From Vibrio sp. VB16 (GTDB taxonomy: Bacteria; Pseudomonadota; Gammaproteobacteria; Enterobacterales; Vibrionaceae), in assembly GCF_015594925.2 (NCBI RefSeq), contig NZ_CP087591.1:372001-436000 (forward strand): a DNA stretch of 64,000 nt. Direction: 5' to 3'. Shown in pieces: positions 35,549 through 43,749 of the stretch (positions are counted from its first letter, which is position 1; every line of letters starts with the position of its first letter). Position numbers and translations under genes: made by a program. The notes under the pieces are model-generated. The model was not told the DNA's origin and ran no database searches. It was given only the letters and a program-made list of their open reading frames with translations.

Positions 35549-36373
35549 ATGAATGAATCTAACGCACCAATCCTAGTCATCGGTGGCACGGGTAAGACAG
35601 GTAAACGAGTTGTACAAGGTTTACACGAAAAAAGACTCAATGTACGAGTGGGCTCTCGCTCAGGGCATCCTGCATTTGACTGGGACGACACAGAGACGTG
35701 GGAAGCGGCTCTACACGGTGTCAAGGCTGTCTATTTAACTTATTTCCCAGACCTTGCGGTATCTCAAGCACCATCAGCCATTCGCCGTTTCTGCAAAATA
35801 GCAAAAAGCGCAGGTACTGAACATATCGTTTTGTTGTCTGGTAGAGGCGAACCTGCCGCACAACATTGCGAGCAAATTGTCCAAGACTCAGGAATGGATT
35901 GGACGATAATTCGGGCTAGTTGGTTTAATCAAAACTTTAATGAAGGTGCATTTAATAGCATGGTTGAGGCGGGTGTAATGGCGCTGCCTATAGATAATAT
36001 TGGCGAACCCTTTATTGATGCTAATGATATTGCTGATGTTGCTTTAAGTGCCTTAACTGATCCCAAGCATAGAGGTCAATTATACGAAGTAACGGGTCCA
36101 CGCTTGCTGACCTTTGCTGATGTCGCAGACGAGTTAACACAAGCTACTGGCAAAAAAGTGCGGTTTCTTGCTATATCAACAGAAACCTTTACCGAACAGT
36201 TGACCCTACAACAGGTTCCAAAAGAGACGATCGGTATGTTGCTCTTTTTGTTTAAAGAAGTACTCGATGGTCGCAACGCGACGGTATGCGACGGTGTTGA
36301 ACGAGCTCTTGGAAGACCTGCGACCGATTTCTCAGTGTATGCCGCCAATCTGCCAAAAACAGGCCATATCTAA
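35549..36373 (+). CDS. NmrA-like NAD(P)-binding oxidoreductase
   Basis: This 274-residue Rossmann protein has the motif VIGGTGKTGKRVVQGL at residues 10-25 and an atypical short-chain reductase layout (HIVLLSGRGEPAAQH, DWTIIRASWFNQNF). NmrA-like proteins either reduce small substrates or sense NADP redox state. It is first in an apparent operon with a DUF1772 gene (15-bp gap) and a PhzF-like gene, suggesting quinone- or phenazine-like small-molecule chemistry. A GAGG ribosome-binding site precedes the ATG. Confidence 0.85.
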   Translation: MNESNAPILVIGGTGKTGKRVVQGLHEKRLNVRVGSRSGHPAFDWDDTETWEAALHGVKAVYLTYFPDLAVSQAPSAIRRFCKIAKSAGTEHIVLLSGRGEPAAQHCEQIVQDSGMDWTIIRASWFNQNFNEGAFNSMVEAGVMALPIDNIGEPFIDANDIADVALSALTDPKHRGQLYEVTGPRLLTFADVADELTQATGKKVRFLAISTETFTEQLTLQQVPKETIGMLLFLFKEVLDGRNATVCDGVERALGRPATDFSVYAANLPKTGHI

Positions 36374-36388
36374 ACACGGAGACAGAAC

Positions 36389-36877
36389 ATGTCACATCAT
36401 CTGGTCATTGCTCTCTATATTTTTTCAGCGGTATCGACAGGGTTGTTGGCAGGTATTTACTTTATTTTTTCAAATACCGTAATGCCCGCATTAGCGGGCA
36501 TGGCGACAACTTCAGCTGCTGAAGTCATGCAACGCATAAACCGCCTCATTTTGAATCCGCCTTTTTTGGTCTTATTCATGGGCTCCGCATTCACAAGCTT
36601 GCTGCTCATTGGCTTAAGTTTATTTGGTTTAGGATTACCAGACAGTACCTTGGGTATATTTGCAGCAGGGCTGACTATGACTACTTTTTTCTCCACTATC
36701 GGGGGCAATGTTCCCCTAAACAACTTACTCGAAGGCACCAGCTTGCACTCTATTTCATTAGACAAGACATGGTTGCATTACCTCAGTAAATGGATAAAGT
36801 GGAATCACTTGCGCGCATTGTTGAGTTCTATTGCAACCATTCTCTATTCTCTTGAACTCGCACGGTTAGCGTTCTAA
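36389..36877 (+). CDS. DUF1772 (anthrone oxygenase-like) membrane protein
   Basis: This 162-residue protein has four hydrophobic helices (about 5-30, 55-78, 85-105 and 140-160) and the DUF1772 features GLLAGIYFIFSNTVMPALA and NVPLNNLLE. DUF1772 members include fungal anthrone oxygenases of polyketide pathways, but the bacterial proteins are largely uncharacterised. It follows the NmrA-like gene by 15 bp and has a GGAGA ribosome-binding site. Confidence 0.85.
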   Translation: MSHHLVIALYIFSAVSTGLLAGIYFIFSNTVMPALAGMATTSAAEVMQRINRLILNPPFLVLFMGSAFTSLLLIGLSLFGLGLPDSTLGIFAAGLTMTTFFSTIGGNVPLNNLLEGTSLHSISLDKTWLHYLSKWIKWNHLRALLSSIATILYSLELARLAF

Positions 36878-36936
36878 CACTGGAAGCTCATTATATAACT
36901 CCCTTTTCCCCAATTCAAAAAAGGAATGTTTGACTC

Positions 36937-37788
36937 ATGAAATGCAAACTTGTTGATGTCTTTGCACACAAAAAGCTCACAGGAAATGGTCTCACTATTT
37001 TCTATGATTTTGACTCATTGACTAAACATGAAATGTTGGTTCTTACACGCGAGATGAAGCAATTTGAATCTATATTCCTATCGAAAAGAGCGAAAGATGG
37101 GTCTTTTCGTGCACATATTTTCACTGTAGATGAGGAGCTCGATTTTGCCGGGCACCCATTAATCGGGTTGGGCGCTCATTTACATGAAGAGTACGGTACA
37201 AATAACCTTCATACGTGGGACATAGAATTAAACCAACAGCATGTGGAACTGACTTCAAAACCCTATGCTGACTATTATCAAGTGACCATGGATCAAGGTA
37301 AGCCTTTTTTTATTCAAGAATATAGGAACGATGAACTCGACGAGATTATTACGGCGATGAGTTTAAGACAGGCGGATATCGCGCCCTATCCTCTCGAAGT
37401 CATTTCAACAGGCTTGCCTTACCTAGTCGTACCGATAGTCCGTGGAATAGAGGATGCTCGTATTGTGGTTAATAATTTTGAAGCACTGTTAGAAAAACAT
37501 GGTGCAAAGTTTGCCTATATTCTTGATATAAATAATTTTGAAGGGCGGACTTGGGATAACCAAGGCAATGTTGAAGACATCGCTACTGGCAGCGCCGCCG
37601 GTCCTTCCGCAGCTTTTCTCTTTAAACACAAACTGGTATCAGGTAAACAATCATTCACGTTATCTCAGGGCCGATTTTTAGAACGCCCAAGCAAGATAGG
37701 GATCAACTTGATAATAGATAGCGACACCATTAGTAATATACTGGTCCATGGGCAAGTCTGTAAAATTGCTAATATTGAGTTTGTTTAA
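36937..37788 (+). CDS. PhzF-family isomerase-like protein
   Basis: This 283-residue PhzF-fold protein has MKCKLVDVFAHKKLTGNGLTIFYD at the N-terminus, the conserved Glu in MKQFESIFL (about residue 45) that acts as proton shuttle in PhzF, FAGHPLIGLGAHL, and the C-terminal DIATGSAAGPSAAFL. PhzF isomerises a phenazine precursor, but most homologues act on unknown substrates. It is third in the NmrA-DUF1772-PhzF set and is followed by a terminator. Confidence 0.85.
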   Translation: MKCKLVDVFAHKKLTGNGLTIFYDFDSLTKHEMLVLTREMKQFESIFLSKRAKDGSFRAHIFTVDEELDFAGHPLIGLGAHLHEEYGTNNLHTWDIELNQQHVELTSKPYADYYQVTMDQGKPFFIQEYRNDELDEIITAMSLRQADIAPYPLEVISTGLPYLVVPIVRGIEDARIVVNNFEALLEKHGAKFAYILDINNFEGRTWDNQGNVEDIATGSAAGPSAAFLFKHKLVSGKQSFTLSQGRFLERPSKIGINLIIDSDTISNILVHGQVCKIANIEFV

Positions 37789-37798
37789 TAAGAGAAAC

Positions 37799-37829
37799 GA
37801 TCAACGTTACTCGTTGATCTAGCATTTTT
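37799..37829 (+). terminator. Terminator after the PhzF-like gene
   Basis: GATCAACG (37799-37806) and CGTTGATC (37812-37819) form an 8-bp stem with a 5-nt loop, followed by a short T run. It lies between the convergent phzF-like and cheB genes. Confidence 0.85.
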
Positions 37830-37903
37830 GTAGGGTTGCAGACTTCTAACGATAATCTAACGCAGCACACTTATCACCTTGCCCTGCTCACTGGTTTGAC
37901 ACT

Positions 37904-38947
37904 TTACATTGAGATGCCCATGTGGGGGTTAACAATAAACCCCGCAATTTTATCTAACCCGATCTCTTGCTCCGCAGCACCCAACTTTATCGCTTCTTTG
38001 GGCATGCCATACACAATGCTTGATTGTTCATCTTGGGCTGCTGTATATCCACCTGCATCGCGTAATTCTTTTAATCCCTTTGCACCATCATCACCCATTC
38101 CTGTCATTATAATACCTGTCGCATTACGCCCTGCAGCTGTGGCTACCGAACGAAACAGAACATTCACCGAGGGTCGGTGACGACTCACTAAAGGGCCACC
38201 TTTCACCTCGACACGATATTGTGCGCCATTGCGTCTTAATAACAGATGCTTTCCTCCAGGGGCAATTAATACCAAACCAGGTATTACACGGTCATTATTT
38301 TTGGCTTCACACACCGTGACCTGACATAAACTATTAAGGCGCTGTGCAAACGAAGCGGTAAATGCCTCGGGCATATGTTGCACAATCACAATTCCTGGTG
38401 ATGTTTTGGGTAAACGCGTAACAACATGCTCAATCGCTTGTGTACCTCCCGTGGATGCACCAATGGCGACAACTCGATCCGTTGTCTCGTGTAACGGCGC
38501 ACTCACTAACTGTACGGCGCTATAGTTGCTTTCTATTCTCCCAATATTTGCTTGAGCAGCACCTTGAATTGCGTCGCGCATTAAGATAGCAGAATCTTCC
38601 AAAAAACCTTTCAAGTTCACGGTGGGCTTAGTGATTATATCCACGGCGCCTGCACTCATCGCGTCCATTACTACACTTGCCCCTTTAGTGGTCAGTGTTG
38701 AACAAATAACAACAGGTGTGGGCCTTTCATGCATCAATTTTTTTAGAAAAGTGATGCCATCCATACGTGGCATCTCGATATCCAATACAATCACATCGGG
38801 CCAATGTAGCGGTAGTTTTTTTTGTGCAAATATAGGGTCAGATGCAGAGCCAATCACATTAAAACCGTTAATATTAGTGAGCACATGTGTTAATACTTGC
38901 CGAACGACAGCAGAGTCATCAATGATGAATATATTGATATTATCCAT
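37904..38947 (-). CDS. cheB: Chemotaxis protein-glutamate methylesterase CheB
   Basis: CheB (347 aa) has a receiver domain (about 1-120, phospho-acceptor Asp56) and a C-terminal methylesterase (about 160-345). The catalytic Ser in IGASTGGTQA, His in VQHMPEAFTASFA and Asp in GMGDDGAKG are all present. It demethylates and deamidates receptors to adapt the array. It is the last gene of the cheY-to-cheB operon, next to cheD. Confidence 0.95.
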   Translation of the reverse strand: MDNINIFIIDDSAVVRQVLTHVLTNINGFNVIGSASDPIFAQKKLPLHWPDVIVLDIEMPRMDGITFLKKLMHERPTPVVICSTLTTKGASVVMDAMSAGAVDIITKPTVNLKGFLEDSAILMRDAIQGAAQANIGRIESNYSAVQLVSAPLHETTDRVVAIGASTGGTQAIEHVVTRLPKTSPGIVIVQHMPEAFTASFAQRLNSLCQVTVCEAKNNDRVIPGLVLIAPGGKHLLLRRNGAQYRVEVKGGPLVSRHRPSVNVLFRSVATAAGRNATGIIMTGMGDDGAKGLKELRDAGGYTAAQDEQSSIVYGMPKEAIKLGAAEQEIGLDKIAGFIVNPHMGISM

Positions 38948-38965
38948 TGTTTGTCTCTCCCATCT

Positions 38966-39580
38966 TTATGTCCAAAACTCACATTTATGATGAGCAAGTT
39001 GCTGACTCTCTTGCTCATGTTCTGAGATACTTTTATGCCAATAATCTTCTTCTTCTTTTTGTAGAGCAAGTTCAGATAAATAGGTGATTTTCTTCATATA
39101 CACGGCATAATCGTCTCCGAAGAAATGGATATTCATCCCATGTTTTCCACCCAAAGATGAACTCACCAATGGAATATTTTCACACAGTAAAAATTCATGG
39201 ATAAACTCTACATTTACCGCGCCGACACTTTTTATTCCTGACCCTTCTTCCTTGAACTGTAAAACATCACCACCACCAAAGCACTTTGCTTTGAGATGTT
39301 TTTTTTCCGCACCTTTCATTAACATACCGTTTATCAATAACTCCATCGCATGTATCCCATAGCGGCCAGCTTGTGAGTTAATGACTACATGTTGAAATTG
39401 GTTATGCCTATAGGCAAGCAAAAAATGATTCATGCCAATCACCTTATTGACAGGGTCATATAGACAAGTCGCAACACAAGAACCTAATAATGTTGAGATC
39501 ACCTCTTGTTCAGTACTAATATAAAACTCACCCGGTGAAATAATGATACGCCGAGTATGTTTAAAAGGTTGAATAATCAT
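38966..39580 (-). CDS. cheD: Chemoreceptor glutamine deamidase CheD
   Basis: CheD (204 aa) has the catalytic Cys35 in TLLGSCVATCLYDP and His52 in GMNHFLL, plus the later FGGGD segment and SLGGKHGMNIHF. It converts receptor Gln to Glu and can interact with CheC-type phosphatases, though none is encoded here. Its start overlaps the cheR stop. Confidence 0.92.
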   Translation of the reverse strand: MIIQPFKHTRRIIISPGEFYISTEQEVISTLLGSCVATCLYDPVNKVIGMNHFLLAYRHNQFQHVVINSQAGRYGIHAMELLINGMLMKGAEKKHLKAKCFGGGDVLQFKEEGSGIKSVGAVNVEFIHEFLLCENIPLVSSSLGGKHGMNIHFFGDDYAVYMKKITYLSELALQKEEEDYWHKSISEHEQESQQLAHHKCEFWT

Positions 39581-40362
39581 TTTTTTATATAAATAGAGGG
39601 TTGGATCATTTCAAGTTTATCCGTGACTCTAGTCAAAGTTTCTGAATGGCTTATAAAAAAGTGTCCGCCTGGTTTTAGGTTGTGAATCAAACGCTCAACC
39701 ACCTCTTTTTTGGTCTTGTTATCAAAATAGATCAATACATTTCTTAAAAAAATGACATCAAATTTACCGACTTTTTGAGGGATATTTTGCATTAAATTTA
39801 ATCGATGAAAACTCACCTTGTTACGTAATGCCGCATTAATACAAAACTGGCCTTGCTGTGTGCGTACTCCCTTCAAACAATATTTTTTCATCAAGTATGA
39901 TTCTAATAGCTCTAAGCGCTCCATAAAGTAGACCCCTTTACTCGCTTTACTTAATACCTTCCGGTTAAGATCTGTGCCTAAAATATCCCACGATTTTCCA
40001 GCTGATTGTTCAGCCAATAACATCGCCAACGAGTAGGCTTCTTCACCTGATGAACTAGCGGCACTCCAAACTCTAAAATGCCCCTTTTTCCAGTCAGTCA
40101 GTATTTCATTATTAAAATACTCAAAGTGTTTCGGTTCTCTAAAAAAATAGGTTTCATTAGTGGTTAATATATCAACTAGTAGAAGAAGCTCTTCAGTATT
40201 TTCAGGGTGAGTAGCCAATTGAAAATATTGTTGATAACTATCAAAGTTATAGTAATTCACGCGACTTAATAAACGACTTCCCACCATTACTTTTTTTTCT
40301 GGTGAAAGTGCAATCCCTGCATGTTGATGGATAAATTGGCGGAATAATTCAAATTCCGCCAC
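39577..40362 (-). CDS. cheR: Chemotaxis protein methyltransferase CheR
   Basis: CheR (261 aa) has the N-terminal all-alpha CheR_N domain and a SAM-dependent methyltransferase domain (RVWSAASSSGEEAYSLAMLLAE, about residues 95-120; FDVIFLRNVLIYFDN, about 205-220). It methylates receptor glutamates. The neighbouring MCP ends in DFEKF, a plausible tether for this enzyme. It overlaps cheD by 4 bp. Confidence 0.95.
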   Translation of the reverse strand: MAEFELFRQFIHQHAGIALSPEKKVMVGSRLLSRVNYYNFDSYQQYFQLATHPENTEELLLLVDILTTNETYFFREPKHFEYFNNEILTDWKKGHFRVWSAASSSGEEAYSLAMLLAEQSAGKSWDILGTDLNRKVLSKASKGVYFMERLELLESYLMKKYCLKGVRTQQGQFCINAALRNKVSFHRLNLMQNIPQKVGKFDVIFLRNVLIYFDNKTKKEVVERLIHNLKPGGHFFISHSETLTRVTDKLEMIQPSIYIKK

Positions 40363-40387
40363 TGTTATCTGGATAATTATGTTCTCC

Positions 40388-40939
40388 CTACTCTGTTAAT
40401 AAAAGTGATTCGCTACTCCTAGCGCTCTCACTTAGTTCAGCAAGCTCTTCAACCGAAAGAACACGAGTGATATCCAATAAAATAACAAACTTATCCTCAA
40501 TTCGCCCCATTGCTTGAATAAACTCAACCCGTACATCGGTACCAAAAGTAGGGGCTGGTTGCCTATTTTCGATAGGGATATTGATGATCTCCTGTACTTG
40601 ATCCACCAGCATTCCTAAGCTCTGTTTTTCATCACCACAAGAGACTTCAACCAAAATAATACAGCTGCGTTTACTGATTTCATTCACGCCGTGGCCCAGT
40701 CGTGCTGAAAGGTCAACCACAGGGACAACATTGCCCCTTAAGTTGATCACACCTCTAATGTAATCGGGAGTCATCGGCACACGGGTGATATTGGTGATCT
40801 CAATAATTTCTTTGACATCGCCAATATCAACTCCTAGATCATCTCCTGACACTGAGAAAGTCAGGTATTGTCCACTTGATGGTGCTTCACCTATCCCACT
40901 GTCAACCGCACCTTTTTCGCTGATGGCTAAACTATTCAT
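40388..40939 (-). CDS. cheW: Chemotaxis coupling protein CheW
   Basis: CheW (183 aa) is a single SH3-like CheW domain with YLTFSVSGDDLGVDIGDVKEI and IRGVINLRGNVVPVVDLSARLG. It bridges receptors and CheA. It has a short N-terminal and a Glu/Ser-rich C-terminal extension. It lies 17 bp after the MCP gene in the same operon. Confidence 0.93.
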   Translation of the reverse strand: MNSLAISEKGAVDSGIGEAPSSGQYLTFSVSGDDLGVDIGDVKEIIEITNITRVPMTPDYIRGVINLRGNVVPVVDLSARLGHGVNEISKRSCIILVEVSCGDEKQSLGMLVDQVQEIINIPIENRQPAPTFGTDVRVEFIQAMGRIEDKFVILLDITRVLSVEELAELSESARSSESLLLTE

Positions 40940-40956
40940 AACATCTCCTCATCAGC

Positions 40957-43710
40957 TTAAAATTTCTCAAAATCTTGCTCGTTAATATTGAGCTCATTAC
41001 GATCAGCATATTGAGTCGCAACGGTCTTGTTAGACACCACATTAATCCGCGTTGGACTCGCCACAACAGCGGAACCTTCTACCAATTTGAAATACGCCAC
41101 GGCTTGTTGTAATTGCTCTGCTTGACCACTTAACTCCTCAGAAGTCGCTGCTAGTTCTTCTGAAGCGGCAGCATTTTGCTGTGTTGCTTTGTCAAGCTGC
41201 CCCATTGCTTCGCTGATTTGACGAATGCCCGTTGCCTGCTCACCTGATGAAGCACTTATCTCTTGTACTAAATCAGAGGTTTTCACAATATCAGGTACAA
41301 CCTCGGTGATGAGTACGCCAGCTTTTTCTGCAATATCCACACTGTCACTTGCAAGTTCGCTGATCTCCTCGGCCGTCACACGGCTACTTTCCGCTAGTTT
41401 TCGTACTTCTGCGGCTACCACAGCAAAACCCTTACCATGTTCCCCTGCGGAAGCGGCTTCAATGGCGGCATTTAACGAAAGTAGATTGGTTTTGTAAGCA
41501 ATGTCTTCAATCAAACGAATTTTTTTAGCGATATGTTTCATCGCCTTCACTGTTTCTGTTACTGCCATTGCGCCCTGTTTAGCATCTTCAGATGATGAGG
41601 TTGCCATTTTTTCAGTCACACTGGCATTTTCTGCATTCTGCTGTACAGAAGAATTAAGTTGCTCAACGGATGCACTGGTTGACTCAACGCTACTAGATTG
41701 CTCAACCGCTCCCTGACTAATCGTTTGTGCCGTCGCGCTTACTTCTTGAGATGCGCTGGCTAAGTTGTCCGCCCCGCTACGCACTGTTTCAATCACACCC
41801 TTAATTTGATCTCGCATCATCACGAGTGCTTTACTTAATTGGCCAATCTCATCATTTTGGTCAACTTCAAGGTCAGCGATTAAATTTCCTTTGGCAAGCG
41901 CCTGCGCAAAAATCACACCTTTGGTAACCGGTTTAGTAATACTTAATGCAAATAGGTAAGCGATAACAATAATGACGACTAAAAATATTCCTGAAATAAT
42001 GATGATACTTTGTATTAATGAATTTACAGGCTCCATTACCTCCGCTTCATCAATCTCGGCAATAACCACCCAATGAGTATCTCCCACCTTTAATGGCGCG
42101 TATGAAGAGAGAACTGAGTTACCATTATAATCTAAGATTATTTTACTTTCTGAAGCCCCATTTAAGGCCTCTTTTACCGCTTCCGTATCGACACCGTTAT
42201 TTTTTAAGTTACCAGCAAAAGAGGCAAAAACAGAGTGTTCTTTAGGATCGAGAAATGAATCTGAGCGCATCAGTTTATCGCTACCGACAAGATACGTTTC
42301 ACCGCTCTCTCCCATACCATCACGTTGGTTCATGATGGTATTAATTGCATCAAGTGATAATTGCAATGCAACAACCATCTCTACTTTGCCATTTTTAATA
42401 TAGGGTTGCGCAATGAAAGCCGAGGGAGCACCATTGCTAGCTGCATAAGGTTCAAAATCAGCAATTCCATATTCACCTGATTTGATCACTTTTCGCACTA
42501 ATTTACCTAAGCCCGAGTCTTTATATTTTCCATTTACAATGTTGGTTTGATAATCCGCTTCTTTTGACACACTGTAGAAAACCTGACCATCAGGATGAAT
42601 CAAAAAGAGATCGTAATAACCATATGCTTCAATATATTTAGTAAAATAATCTTGGTCCTCATTGGCTCCTTTCGCCGCGAGAATCTCCTCTAAACTACCG
42701 GATGTGACTGTTGCCCAATTTAAACCATCAATCTTTAAAGGTGCAACAGCAACGAGCTCAACCTCTCCGGAACTACCAATCATAATCTCTACATCTGATT
42801 CGCCTGTTAATGCTTTTTTAATCAAATGATTCGATTTTTCTTCTCCAATATTTCCCTTCTTAACAACACGATCACTACGGTAGCTAATCTCATCATTCGA
42901 TTTACCCACGAGATAAGTCTCAGCCGTAACGCCCATACCAGTGCGTTGTTGGACCACTTTATTGACTGACGTTTTGTCTAGCTGCATCGCAATATAGCCT
43001 TCAGAAAAACTCATTGCTCCAATGATAAAAGCGGCTTGTTTTCCACCTGAGGGGGCATAAGATTGGAAATCACCAATCGCGAGCCCAGTGCTGCTATTTG
43101 ACTTGATATTGCGAAATGCGGCCGCTAATGAACTCTCTTTTACCAAATTGTCATTAAGCACATTTTTACCTAAATCAGATTCCTGTGCTGCACTATAGAT
43201 AATGTCACCTTCAGGGCTGATTAAAAACAGATCATGCCAACCAGTATCATTCATAATATCTTTGATACGAAAATCGTATTTTTCAACAGCCTGAGTCCAC
43301 TGATTAGACTCTACACCGTTAAAATAAACCGCATCGATTGCTTGATACATCTCACCAAGAAAAGGGTCATCTTTAGCAATGTGAACACTCGATTCCGTCA
43401 ATGAAAATAGCTGCTCAATATTTGCTTTTTTGATATTTTGAATCGCTTCTATCTTTGCCTCTTGTGCCGCTAATAAGGCCGATGTTGTCTCTACCAGTAC
43501 GCCTAAATCCCCTTCTCGCTCTTCAAAAAAACGAGCCAATTGTGATTTTTTTACTATACGCATTGCATCTAGTTGACTAAATGATCCTTTAATTAATGCA
43601 TCTGAAGCCGTTTGTGCTGAAAAATAAGCCACTATGGCCAAAGGAATTAAACTGATTAATAGCATTAAACCAATTAATTTTATTTTCATGGGTGTATTTT
43701 TTAAATTCAT
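40957..43710 (-). CDS. Methyl-accepting chemotaxis protein with duplicated sensor modules
   Basis: This 917-residue receptor has a transmembrane helix at about 10-32, a large extracytoplasmic region to about 560, a second helix at about 565-590, a HAMP domain and an MCP signaling domain whose hairpin tip includes LLSLNAAIEAASAGEHGKGFAVVAAEVRKLA. The extracytoplasmic part holds two homologous units. Residues about 159-336 contain DLFLISPEGDIIYS, GMGVTAETYLVG and NWATVTSG. Residues about 366-553 contain DLFLIHPDGQVFYS, GMGESGETYLVG and HWVVIAEI. The C-terminus DFEKF fits a CheR-binding pentapeptide. It is the main receptor of this operon. Confidence 0.95.
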   Translation of the reverse strand: MNLKNTPMKIKLIGLMLLISLIPLAIVAYFSAQTASDALIKGSFSQLDAMRIVKKSQLARFFEEREGDLGVLVETTSALLAAQEAKIEAIQNIKKANIEQLFSLTESSVHIAKDDPFLGEMYQAIDAVYFNGVESNQWTQAVEKYDFRIKDIMNDTGWHDLFLISPEGDIIYSAAQESDLGKNVLNDNLVKESSLAAAFRNIKSNSSTGLAIGDFQSYAPSGGKQAAFIIGAMSFSEGYIAMQLDKTSVNKVVQQRTGMGVTAETYLVGKSNDEISYRSDRVVKKGNIGEEKSNHLIKKALTGESDVEIMIGSSGEVELVAVAPLKIDGLNWATVTSGSLEEILAAKGANEDQDYFTKYIEAYGYYDLFLIHPDGQVFYSVSKEADYQTNIVNGKYKDSGLGKLVRKVIKSGEYGIADFEPYAASNGAPSAFIAQPYIKNGKVEMVVALQLSLDAINTIMNQRDGMGESGETYLVGSDKLMRSDSFLDPKEHSVFASFAGNLKNNGVDTEAVKEALNGASESKIILDYNGNSVLSSYAPLKVGDTHWVVIAEIDEAEVMEPVNSLIQSIIIISGIFLVVIIVIAYLFALSITKPVTKGVIFAQALAKGNLIADLEVDQNDEIGQLSKALVMMRDQIKGVIETVRSGADNLASASQEVSATAQTISQGAVEQSSSVESTSASVEQLNSSVQQNAENASVTEKMATSSSEDAKQGAMAVTETVKAMKHIAKKIRLIEDIAYKTNLLSLNAAIEAASAGEHGKGFAVVAAEVRKLAESSRVTAEEISELASDSVDIAEKAGVLITEVVPDIVKTSDLVQEISASSGEQATGIRQISEAMGQLDKATQQNAAASEELAATSEELSGQAEQLQQAVAYFKLVEGSAVVASPTRINVVSNKTVATQYADRNELNINEQDFEKF

Positions 43711-43749
43711 AATGACCTTCCAGTCGTTAGTAATAATTAAATAAAGCGG

